A stretch of 64,000 nt of DNA from Rhynchospora pubera (lineage: Eukaryota > Streptophyta > Magnoliopsida > Poales > Cyperaceae): contig CM051461.1 in NCBI GenBank assembly GCA_028095005.1, positions 61,299,840 to 61,363,839 of the forward strand, written 5' to 3'. Below the pieces are notes generated by a model. It saw only the letters and a list, made by a program, of their open reading frames with translations, was not told the DNA's origin and made no database searches. This document shows, piece after piece, positions 47,258 to 57,700 of the stretch (the stretch's first letter is position 1; the number at the start of each line of letters is the position of its first letter). A program made the translations under genes and the position numbers.

Positions 47258-50200
47258 ATGAGAAAGCTGCAGCTGCAGGCACTGACGATGAGGCATCTGG
47301 TGCAGCTGCAGCCGCACCATGGCCTCCGGTGCCCAAAGACAAAGAGCAACACGAACCTTGTTCGTCGTTTGTTGTCTTCGACGACGAGGAGGGATGACAA
47401 TGAGAAAGAGAAAGAGGCAGAGGAAGAGCATAGAACAAAGAATTCAATTTCAGCAGCGCACCTCGTCGCAATCATTCGGCAGCGCATCTCCTCCCTCAAC
47501 CACCGCCTATGCCGCTACAACCGTATGTAACACCCTCTTACCCCTCCTCTAGTCCTCTAGTCCTCTTCTCTTATCATTGCTAATTGAATTCGTCATTCTA
47601 ATTCAATTCTCAAAGAATTTCCTGAAGACCGCACCAAATTGAGCAAAGAATATGGAAAGCTCATCTCTGCCCTCGACGTCATTGAGGCACCCTTACCTCT
47701 TCGCTTCTCTTCTATTACATATCAAGGATAGCATAAAATGAAATATATGATGTCCAAAATATAGTTGATTTCACTTGCTTTTAGGAGATAAATGAACTGC
47801 AATCAATGGCCTCAAATTGTCAAGAAGACAATGACACCAACAAGAGGGGTTGCATTCTCCAAGTTCAAGCAGGCTTTACTTTTCTCATTTTCTCTTTTTC
47901 AAAATGCCTTATTACTAGTAACTAGTACGAGTTAATTTTCTCTCTCTTTTTTATGTATATGTATTGCTTTAACTTGTCCATTTCTTTGTTTACGGGCACA
48001 GGAGGAGAAGAGGCTTCCCTGTTTGCCATGGATATCTTCAAAATGTACAACAATAACTATTCCTTTTTCCTTTTTCCAACATCATCTAACCCCCCCATCC
48101 ATCAATCACTATTTAAATATTCAACCTTAGGAGAAGGAAATCAATTTCAATTTGGTAATAATGTTGACTTTACAGGTACGAGAAATACTCACATAAAAAT
48201 GGATGGAAATTTGATGTTATTCAAGTTATGGAGTCTGATTTGAAAGGATACAAGGTAGTGGTTTTCTTCTGCCTCAGGCACCAATTTGGTAGCGGTTTCA
48301 ATTTAAAAGGATACAGAGTAACTGATACCCCCACAGGAGATTAATTGGTTGAATCACACAGGGGCTTAAAAGAAACTTGATAGTTTTCATAGGGAATGGA
48401 TGGCATCAGCTACCACATTTAGTTACCCTTTTTTATGTTTGCTAAATTAGAGAATGGACTCCCTTGTATATTAATGTTTAAGGTGCGGATGGTAGAGACT
48501 GTGCCTTCGGGCCTTGTTTAAGGTCTCTGCTAAATGATTTAGTTGTACCTGATACATGTATCCAAGCATACTGGCAGGCCATTTCAGCAACGTACACATA
48601 TTATATGCATATCTATGCATAACTTACGGGTACTAGTAGAGGGGCATAGCTGGTAATATAAGTGCATGCTAAATGAAATTGCTCATCCTTTTTAATCTGT
48701 GTTATTCTGGTTTAATAATAGGAAGCAAGTGGAACTATATCGGGAACTGGTGTATATGGGAAACTAAAGTATGAAAAAAGCATTCAGCCATTCACAGAGT
48801 TCAGGTCTATTACTATTTGGAAAAGCCTTTAGCTATCTTAGTCCATTGAAGCAGCAGGAAGTTTAAAAAGCTAGTTTAGACTCATATTAAAGGGAAAAAA
48901 AAGTGAAGAAAGGGACATGAATGCTTTGTAGCATTATTCATGATATTGTAGTCCTTACAAGTTGCAAGTATTTGATTTTCAACAGCGGTAAATGCATAAT
49001 GCTTATCTTTAACTGTATTTTGTTTGTGCAAAATTTTGGAATATCATGTTATATCTCAAACAAGAATGTGCCAAAACACAATTTGTAATTCTGCACCATT
49101 TCCTTTAGTATACAATATGTGTAAGTAATCCCTTTATCAGGGAACAAAAAAACAAGGCCAGTTTTGGTACTTATAAAAGTAACTAGGAGCAGATGTTGAT
49201 GAAACTAAACTTAACATTTCTTAGGAGTTATTTGTAGGATAGTACTTGTTGTGCATTTTATTAACATGCAACATATTGATAGTTTGCAAAGCTGCACCTT
49301 ACATTATTTCTTTTTCAAAAACATTTTTTTATATACGAGAGAGTGCCGGTGACAGAGAAGTCTGGGTGGGTGCATACAAGTGCTGTCTCAGTAGGAATTC
49401 TCCCTCAGGCTGATGAGGCATACCTTTTTTTTGTCCCCCCTCCCCCCTCCTTCTCGCTCTCCTTATTTATTTATTTATTTATTTATGCATGTGGTGAAAC
49501 AAGGTTTCGCATCACCATATTTGCTTGTTGTAACATTTTCTCTAGGACATGAACTAGCAACCTCAACAACACCTTGGCTATTTTTGTTCGGTTGGAACGA
49601 CAATGTGGCGCAGTTTATATTTTCATTTATTATATTTTAAAAAATTGGCAGGTGGATGTTCAAGTGAGAAATGAAGATTTGAGAATAGACACGTATATAT
49701 CTGGGGGTTCCGGTGGCCAGTCAGTGAATACAACAAACATGTGCTGTTAGAGTTACACACATTCCTTCTGGAATCACAGTGGCAATTCAAGATGAAAGAT
49801 TAGAGTACATGGTACAATTATTTTCTTTAATTCTTACTTTTTTTTTCATGTTTGCACTTTATGCCTGATTTGTTGTCAGATTTGCAAATTTAGCCAGTTG
49901 TATTCTTATCCCCAGCTGATGCAAGCATTAATTTCCTTATCATTTGTCCCAGCAGTCAGCGCTCTTACTAAATAACCCAGAACCCAGATCATTTAATCTT
50001 GTACTCTGTGGACTTCCATTTATAGTCGGTAATATCAAATGCATATTCTTTGTTCAGGTTAATTACGCTCTTCTTTGTGGAAATACATTTTTTTTATTTG
50101 ATTTCTAAGCCTGAATTTAAACCTATGTTGCATGAATACAGGTACAGCGGTATAAAAATTTTCAAAAATTTCCAATATACGGGTACGGCGATATATATAT

Positions 50201-51460
50201 GTTATTTGAATATTTTATTGATCTATAATTATATTATATTATAAAATATAATGTGTATAACATAATTTTGTTTAGCTAAGACTTGGAGTTTACACAAATA
50301 AATGACATAAACACTAATATCATCACGTTGACCGTTGACCGTGCTGGTGCGTACCCGGTATTGGTATAGCTGATGTTTCCATGTACCGGGGTAACATAGA
50401 TTTAAACTCTATCAATATGTATGAAAGCGAAGCGGACTATGTTTTGGTCATTACAGTAGATTTAGTTCTAACGATCAAGTTCATTAACTGATAACCTATG
50501 AACAAGAATGCTAGTTGCACCGCACCCTACAAATGTGAGCAAAATCTGTAATTATGACAACCATGCCATATCCTGGAGAAAAGAATGCTCCTCTTTTTGG
50601 TTTTCTAAACCATGTGAAATATTGAAGTGGTAGAAAGGTCACTAGGAAAAAACAAATATATAGGTGGACATGTATAATTGTGTGGCTGTATTTTTATTGT
50701 CAGAACAAGGCTAAAGCTCTTAAAGTGCTGCGTTCTAGGCTGTATGAATTGGAGAGAGTGAGACTTCACATGGACCGATCAATGCTTGGATCTGAACAGG
50801 TTAAAACTAATTCTTGTTTTCTTTAACCTTCATAAGGTCCATGCATCGGAACACTGCATTTCGTTGCTTGTTCAATCTGGTCAGTTACTATTGCTATTAA
50901 TACAGTTCTCGCTTGGTTTTCGGTGCTTAATTACTTGTTGGATTGACATACTTGGTCTAAGTTCAAAAAATACATGTGCTTTCTGTTTCTTTATTGTTAA
51001 ACTGTTGAGTGGGCACATGGCTTAATTTGAAGCTAAAATAGATCTTCATTACTTTGGGGCGAGATCTCAGCACTGTTTAATAGATTTGAGGTATTTGCTT
51101 CTAAATTGGATTCAATAGAAAATTATACTATTCAAAAAGGGGTGGGGTAGTAGTTAGGTTTCAAAAGAGGCTTTGTTCACTAACATGGCTCGTTTTTTTT
51201 TAAAAAAAAATTTACTCCTAAATGTGTTTATTTGGTTTGTGAATATGTTAGATCAGAAGTGGAGGTAGATCAGATAGAATCAGGACATACAATTTCCCGC
51301 AGGGACGAGTCACAGATCATCGGGTAGGCATCACTCAACATTCAATAGCAGATGTTTTAGAGGGTGAAGGCCTTGATATTTTTATCGATGCACTTGTTTT
51401 GAGGGAGGAGATGCGATTGCCTCTTTCAGCTCTTGAGGAAAGAAAAAGAAAATTTTTTCA
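47258..51460 (+). pseudogene. RF1 (organellar peptide chain release factor 1) pseudogene, left copy
   Basis: Colinear with all ten exons of the intact gene at 54747-58933. Lesions: the 3' end of exon 2 and its splice donor are deleted (around 47690). Exon 3 has a 96-bp in-frame deletion (88 bp against 184). Exon 6 has an 8-bp insertion that shifts frame (near 48775). The exon 7 donor is GC instead of GT (49409-49410). Exon 8 has a 1-bp insertion just after the GGQ motif (near 49740). The last exon has a 4-bp deletion (near 51414). Exons 4, 5 and 9 remain nearly perfect. The first ATG and basic presequence are kept. Intron 8 has gained a hAT MITE (50123-50399). No full-length factor can be made. 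Confidence 0.92.
50123..50399. mobile_element. hAT MITE in intron 8 of the RF1 pseudogene
   Basis: 277 bp with ends CTATGTTGCATG and (inverted) CTATGTTACCCC, flanked by the 8-bp duplication ATTTAAAC (50115-50122 and 50400-50407). The right duplicate has the empty site GAATTTAAATTC near 57892. The body contains GTACCGG/CGGTATT motifs. Confidence 0.82.
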
Positions 51461-52040
51461 CTTTTGATTAATATGTTATTTATTCGAGATTATTATTATT
51501 TTAAATCAGGAAATAGTGACCGGAATGAAGAATTGTATTTTGCAATGGAGGGGTTAGTTTTTGGATGCAATTGTTAGGGCGTATAATTTAGAAGTGTAAA
51601 CCCCAAATGCAATTATTAAGTTTTTTCTGGTTTTAGCATGCCTCTTTTGTATCACAACACAAAATATAAGTTTTGTGTAACCATCCTCGATAACAATTCA
51701 AAATAAGAGACATTCATCAATTTCTAAAGAGGTAAACACAATCACCATCTGGGATTTCTCTAGAATCATCATCATTCAATTCTAAAGAGAAAAGACATAC
51801 ATAAAAGTGAGTTTGAAAGACAATTCAATTCAAAATAATAGAAGAAACACAAAACTGGTTACATTACAAGCGTCTATTGCAGTCTTGCAACTGAAAGAAA
51901 GACGTACCATATGGTCCATATCCTTTCATCGAGATGATCTGCACAAAAAATTAGTGCTTTCTAAATTCTAATATGTCCCGAGATAATATCACCAACAAAG
52001 TCAAGTTTAAAGTGCAAAATTTCTCTCCTTTTCCTCGGCT
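51461..52040. repeat. Downstream flank of the duplicated unit (left copy)
   Basis: Aligns with 59040-59871 past the RF1 3' end: TTTTGATTAATA(T/A)GTTATTTATTCGAG, AAAATAAGAGACATT(C/T)ATCAATT and ATCCTT(T/C)CATCGAGATGATCTGC. Non-coding. Confidence 0.75.
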
Positions 52041-52730
52041 TTCTTTCGAGTTTCGACCAAACCAAAGAGTATTTTTAGTTCATCTTCTCTTGGTTTCATC
52101 TCATCAAATTCCTTGAAAACAACAACTTCAAATCAAATCTCACTTCTTTCGCTTCTAACTCCTCCGATCTCCACTCCGGCCACCTCTCCCTTCCCTCCTC
52201 TTCCGCTCTGTTCTCTGACTTTGATCCTTCTCCTTCCATTCCTACACCATCCCTTTCCTAGTTGTCTAATGTGTTGAATAAAGTCATAACAAGATCGATT
52301 GTCTCGGGTAACAAACTGCACTTGTTTCTTCGGATCAGTGACTCTAGATCTAGAAGTAGAAGCAAATGTGGCTTGTAGAGACGACTAGAACTCCATCACC
52401 ACCTGAGCCATGATTGACTCTAACAAGGAAGATAGGAGCCATCCAAGTAGTAATTGGTCTTGGTAAATGCCATGGCATGTACTCAAGGTTGAAACCCAGT
52501 TGACCAATGGTTGTAAGTGTCGTCAGAGCTGGTGGTGGTTGCTCAATGAAACAATTGAGGTTGTAACAATGGAGAAGAGGTGTGATCTGCGATTTCCACA
52601 TCATGCAATTGTTTTTGTTCAATTTTTTACCAATTGGGATAGTCATCGGTACAATGGTGTTAAGGGGGTGTTAATGGGGCATTATCAGTGGTGGAATGAG
52701 GTGAAGATATCTCGTTGTTGAGAGTTGTAT
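52041..52730 (-). pseudogene. Copia gag remnant (minus strand)
   Basis: Read on the minus strand downstream of the LTR/PBS at 52841-53010, a start-like ATGGCGAACAATAC is followed by frameshifted codons. Then come the Copia gag N-terminal signature GKKLNKNNCMMWKSQITPLL (about 52630-52571) and CFIEQPPPALTT. Stops and frameshifts interrupt it; no polymerase domains remain. 52041-52350 shows no further recognisable retroelement sequence. Confidence 0.6.
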
Positions 52731-52741
52731 TGTTCGCCATT

Positions 52742-52814
52742 AAAAAAAAAAAGTCAGAGCCTTTTATTCAAAATAGATTCAGCGGATAGGTGAATCGATC
52801 CCCAGTCGCAATGG
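52742..52814 (-). mobile_element. 73-bp retroposed insertion with oligo-T end (5'-truncated SINE?)
   Basis: Flanked by a perfect 12-bp direct repeat TTGTTCGCCATT (52730-52741 and 52815-52826). On the minus strand it reads from CCATTGCGACTGGGGATCGATTC (B-box-like) to AAAGGCTCTGAC and a T11 tail, as in plant SINEs that end in oligo-T. It splits the start of the Copia gag remnant. Confidence 0.6.
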
Positions 52815-52840
52815 TTGTTCGCCATTAGTGGCAGGTTAAT

Positions 52841-53010
52841 TGCTCTGATACCATGAACTGAGATGTGCTGAGATGTAATTAGAGAGAACATAGAAGATAT
52901 TTGAGAAATGTTTTTATTATCTGATTTGATTTCTTACAATTACAAGGAAGGGTACTTATATGTAGGTAGCTTAGTTGACTAAAACAGTCATTACAATGTA
53001 CAGTTGGCCA
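52841..53010 (-). repeat. Copia-type LTR and adjacent primer binding site
   Basis: On the minus strand an LTR-like segment (TGGCCAACTG...CAGTTCA, 53010-52854) is followed at once by TGGTATCAGAGCA (52853-52841), complementary to initiator Met-tRNA. It lies upstream of the Copia gag remnant. The outer limit may have been disturbed by the hAT MITE at 53017. Confidence 0.65.
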
Positions 53011-53016
53011 GCTAAT

Positions 53017-53307
53017 CAGTGGCGGAGCCAGCACAGGAGCCACAGAAGGCCTGGGCTATGCTCAATTTTGGAAATTCTATTAGTAGTTAATGGACTTCTA
53101 TAATTTGGGCCCCCAGCTATAAAAAATCGCCCAATACTCTTCTTTTTTTCTTCATGGTCACTAGAAATTGAATGTTAGAACTGAAAAATATGGAAGTTTT
53201 TAGCAAGTTTCAAACTAAATTCATGCTGTTCAAGTCTAATCGGTGGATAAAACAACTCAATGTTTAACCTTGGCCCCCTTCATATTCAAATTCTGGCTTT
53301 GCCCCTA
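53017..53307. mobile_element. hAT MITE (CAGTGGCG family)
   Basis: 291 bp, CAGTGGCGGAGCCAG ... CTGGCTTTGCCCCTA, flanked by the 8-bp duplication CAGCTAAT (53009-53016 and 53308-53315). No coding capacity. Confidence 0.85.
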
Positions 53308-53439
53308 CAGCTAATGATTGCTAATTACACTATCATAAATGCTAACTAACTCATCAATCTAACATAATTTTTAATGTAACTAATAAATCCTCTTGTGGAT
53401 CTTCTGTGGCCAATACTTCTTCAAGTTGTTGTGCAATAG

Positions 53440-53629
53440 TAAAAAAAGTGTTGGTCTTATTGATTGTTGTAGAGGTGAGTTGAAGGTAAGGGGATAGTTT
53501 CTGATACGAGGGTTGTACCAGCTTTTGTGCTTTATTACATTGGGATTAGATCTTTTGTGTAATCTTGTTTGTAACTCACTGCTTTCTTAATGAAAATGGC
53601 AAGTTTTCCTGCTTGGTTAAAAAAAATGA
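53440..53629 (+). mobile_element. LINE-like 3' end fragment
   Basis: The stretch TTTTGTGCTTTATTACATTG ... TTTCTTAATGAAAATGGCAAG followed by CCTGCTTGGTTAAAAAAAA resembles L1-type 3' UTRs in plants, which end in a poly-A tail (53621-53628). It abuts the start of the right-hand duplicate. Strongly 5'-truncated; limits approximate. Confidence 0.45.
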
Positions 53630-53637
53630 ATTGGACC

Positions 53638-53742
53638 TGAGTGCGATTGTCTAGCGAGAGCAGCGAACATCTTGGTGGCTATCTTCCTGGTACAGCTTGA
53701 TGTTCGTCGGAATGAGCATGTGTTCTCATCCTCTATTGTCGT
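53638..53742 (-). pseudogene. SWC6 first exon, dead duplicate
   Basis: Homologous to SWC6 exon 1 (45721-45825). The start codon is ATA instead of ATG. RRTSS-TRK-ATKM-AALA is recognisable with substitutions, and a short deletion near the 3' end breaks the frame. Homology stops at the exon 1 donor (ACCTGAGTGCG), so exons 2-4 were never copied or were lost. It lies head-to-head with the intact RF1 gene. Confidence 0.88.
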
Positions 53743-53824
53743 TATCTTTGTCTCTCTCACGCTTGAGCAATCTAGAAGTAGGGTTTTATTGAGCATTCTT
53801 TTAGAGAGGAGAACAGGAGAAGAG

Positions 53825-54162
53825 AGAAATAGTATTCTCAGGGGCGGATCTACCACCGTCGAGCCCTTGGAGCCCCCTTTAGCCCCAGCTAATTTTTTCT
53901 GCCATTGGAGCACTCAAAAGTGGGGCTGAAGACTTAAACAGAGGTTGTCAGACCCACCTTAATATTTTTTCTAGATCCGCCACTGAGTATTCTCTAGATT
54001 TTCAGTAGACTTCCTCGCATCTGATCCGTCCGATTTAATCTCAACGGTTAAAAAAATTTTCAGACCTATGAATCTGGTACTATTCACGAGACATCCATCG
54101 TATAGTTGAGAATAAATCGGATGACTTAGATGTAAGAAAGTCCATCCAGAGGATCTCATTCG
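53825..54162. mobile_element. Mutator-type MITE with a nested hAT MITE
   Basis: Flanked by the 9-bp direct repeat GGAGAAGAG (53816-53824 and 54163-54171). Outer ends carry ATTCTCTAG and, inverted, ATCCTCTGGATGG; the inner sequence CCGATTTAATCTCAACGG is shared with the other ATCCTCTG elements at 54287, 59574 and 63701. Its left part is split by the hAT MITE at 53839-53985. Confidence 0.7.
53839..53985. mobile_element. hAT MITE (CAGTGGCG family), nested
   Basis: 147 bp with ends CAGGGGCGGATCTA and (inverted) CAGTGGCGGATCTA, flanked by the 8-bp duplication AGTATTCT (53831-53838 and 53986-53993). Inserted in the Mutator MITE, so younger than it. Confidence 0.85.
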
Positions 54163-54286
54163 GGAGAAGAGTAGGTAAACAAACCAAATCAAGGCCTTGA
54201 TCTAATCGGATCTGAATAAACGGATAGGACGTATTAGCAGATTAGCAGATAGAAGATTATTGAAGCGTAGCGTAGCCAACTAAAGT

Positions 54287-54467
54287 GGAATCACATCCTC
54301 TGCTAACCTTAAAAGGTTTGTAGAGTGCCGATTTATGATCTGAACCGTTAGATCTAATCTCAACGGTTAAGGGAGCCCCGTACATGTAACTAGATTGATA
54401 GGCCCGAAAAATTGTTAACCGTCGAGATTAGATCTAACGGCTCGGATCTAATAGAGGATACGGACCC
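54287..54467. mobile_element. Mutator-type MITE (ATCCTCTG family)
   Basis: 181 bp, GGAATCACATCCTCTGC ... AATAGAGGATACGGACCC, flanked by AACTAAAGT on both sides (54278-54286 and 54468-54476; the identity extends to 11 bp). The left duplicate has an unoccupied GAACTAAAGTG at about 46160. It contains ATCTCAACGGTTAA and GATTGATAGGCCCGAAAA. Confidence 0.85.
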
Positions 54468-54746
54468 AACTAAAGTTTGTTCGATGGGCAATGAGAACCG
54501 TTCGATGCAGAATCTGGACGGAGCGCTTGATTAACGGGTTTTTGAATTGAATCCGAAATTCATGGAGCTAAGTCACCTAACGAAACCCACTTCGCCAGAA
54601 ACAGTGGATGTTGATCTGAGTCGGAGTCTGAGTCCGACCAAAGCCAACTCCCAATTGCAATCGTCGTTTCAGTCGCATCTCAGTCGCCGTCTCTCGTGCG
54701 CCTTCCCCTCCAGTCTCCAGTCGCCGTGGCCGTCCGAGGACGAGCA

Positions 54747-57700
54747 ATGAGAAAGCTGCAGCTGCAGGCACTGAGGCATCTGCAGAGCCTGCAGGCGCAC
54801 CACCGCCTTCTCGGGTGTCGTTTGTTGCATTCGAGTACGAGGAAAGGCGAGGATGAGGAAGAGGAAGAGCAGCTCCTCGCTCCCCTCGCTCCGCACCTCG
54901 TCGCAATCATGGACCAGCGCATCTCCTCCCTCCGCCACCGCCATTCCTCCCTTCTCGCTCAACTCAACTCCGTACGTAAGTTAACTTATTATCACTTACC
55001 TCTCCTCTCCTCTCCTCTCCTCTTAATTACTAATTTATTAATTCTCTTTCTCTTTCTAATTCATTTCTCCAAGACAGCCGGCCGCCTCTCCGGAAGACTA
55101 CTCCTCTGCCAACAAAGAATTAAGAAAGCTCGCCTCTACCATCGACCTCATTAACTCCCTTCATGCCAAAAATCAGGTACCCTTATCTCTTCTCGTCTCT
55201 TCGATTACATATCAAGGTTAGCATAGAATATATGATGCAAACAAATAATTGATTTCACTTGGTTTTAGGAGATGAATGAACTGCAATCAATGGCCTCAAA
55301 TCCTCAAGAAGACAATGACTTGCGTGACATGGCCACTGACGAGTTGAATCAAGCTCTCAAGCAACATAACAGCCTTCAACACAAATTATTTAAATCTCTA
55401 CTTCCTAGAGATGACGCCGATGAGAGGGGTTGCATTCTTGAAGTTCGAGCAGGTTTTACTTTTTTCATTCTCTCTTTTTCAAAATGCCACAGTATTTGTA
55501 CGAGTTAATTTTCCCTCTCTTTTTATACATTTCTTTGTTTATAGGCACAGGAGGAGAAGAGGCTTCCCTATTTGCCATGGATATCTTCAAAATGTACAAT
55601 AACTATTCTTTTCCTTTTTCCAACATAATCTAACCCCGCTTTTATCAATCATTATGTAAACATTCAACCTTAGGAGAAGGTAAACAATTTGGTAATAATG
55701 TTGGCTTGACAGGTATGAGAAATACTCACAGAAAAACGGATGGAAATTTGATGTTGTTCAAGTTATGGAGTCTGACTTGAAAGGATACAAGGTAGCAGGT
55801 TTCTTCTGCCTCAGGCACCAACTTATGCAGCAGTAATGATGGTAGCAAGTATTGTCTATGTTATGATACGGACATACTGACACTGCAATTTTCAAAAGCC
55901 CAGGACACACAGAGATACCTTTTTCTATCAATATTAGAGCAGAACAATAATCAGTTTCACAATAATTGGTATAAGAACCTTAAATATTTGGGGAAAACAG
56001 ACAATGTATACTGACTGGTTCATACATATTTATATCCATTTTTTTATGCTTAAAATTACATTTTAAATGATTATTGACTTGGGAGGGACCTAAAAGAAAC
56101 TTTATGGTTTTCGTAAGAAATTTTATGTTTGCTAAATTAGCAAATGAACTCCCTTGTTTGTTAGTGTTGAAGGTGCGGGAGGTAGAGATTGTGCCTTGGG
56201 GCCTTGTTTAAGGTCTCAGTTAAATGATTTAGTGGGACCTGACACATGTATCCAAGCATATCAGCAGGCCATTTCAGTTGAAAATTTAAAATGATATATT
56301 GAATTGGATATGCCACCTGACATATCATCATATACTTAATGTGCACATATCATATGCATATCTTATGCATAAATTAGGGTACTAGTTGAGAGGAATAGCT
56401 GATAATATAAGCACATGCTAAATGGAAATTGCTTCTCCTTTTTAATCTGTATTATTCTGGTTTAATAATAGGAAGCAAGTGGAACTATATCGGGAAGTGG
56501 TGTTTATGGAAAACTAAAGTTTGAAAGCGGCATTCACAGAGTTCAGGTCTTTTACTATTTGGAAAAGCCTTTATCTATCTTTCCCCTGCAAAGCTGCTAA
56601 ATAATATATTCACCACTGAAGCAGCAGGAAGTTTAAAGCTAGTTTAGGCTCATATTAAAGGGAAAAAAGTGAAGAAAGGGACATGAATGCTTTGTAGCGG
56701 TAAATGCCTAATGCTTTGTCATGGTATTCATGATGTTGTAGTCCTTACAAATATTTGCCTGTTAACTGCAGTAAATGCCTAATGCTTCTTTAACTGTATT
56801 TGTTTGCGCAAAATTTTGGAATATCATGTTATATCCCAAACAAGATTGTCATACAAAGTCAGTCCAAAGCACAATTTGTAATCCTGCACTTCCTTTGGTA
56901 TACAATATGCACAAGTATCCCTAAATGAGGGGGGCAAAAAAGACAAGGCCAGTTTGGTATTTTTGAAAGTAACGAAGAGCAGATGTTGATGGAACTAAAG
57001 GTTACCGTTTCTTAGGAGTTAAGCAGGATAGTGCATGTTGTGCATTTGATTAAGATGCAACATATTGACAGTTTGTAAAGTTGCACATTACATTAAATTT
57101 TTTTTTCAAAAACCTTTTTGTTTTTCTTTATAATAGAGAGTGCCAGTGACAGAGAAGTCAGGGCGGGTGCATACAAGTGCTGTCTCAGTTGCAATTCTCC
57201 CTCAGGCTGACGAGGTATACCTTTTTTTTTGTCTCCTTTTCTTCTCGTTCTCCTTATTTATTTATTTATTTATTTGTTTGTTTTTGCATGTAGTGAAACA
57301 AGGTTTTGCATCCCACACTCGCTTGTAACATTTTCTGTAGGATATGAACTAGCAACCTCAATAACACCTGGGCTATGTTTGTTTGGTTGTAGCAACAATG
57401 TAGTGTAGTTGATATTTTTATTTATTATATTTAAAAAAATTTACAGGTGGATGTTCAAGTGAGAAATGAAGATTTGAGAATAGACACATATAGATCTGGT
57501 GGTTCCGGTGGCCAGTCAGTGAATACAACAAACAGTGCTGTTAGAGTTACACACATTCCTTCTGGAATCACAGTCGCAATTCAAGATGAAAGATCACAGC
57601 ACATGGTAAAATCATTTTCTTTAATTCTTACTGTTTTTCTTTGTTCGCATTTTATGCCCCATTTGTTGTCAGATTGCAAGTTCTACCAGATTTGATTCTT

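Noticed and set aside
52133..52321. Independent gene on the minus strand at 52.1-52.3 kb
   Set aside because: Low-complexity Gly/Arg-rich frame with no signature, next to a decayed Copia fragment.
54696..54746. Upstream in-frame ATG at 54696 as the RF1 start
   Set aside because: The duplicate at 47258 has no equivalent upstream start, and the presequence beginning at 54747 is the conserved part. Usage of 54696 remains possible but is not preferred.
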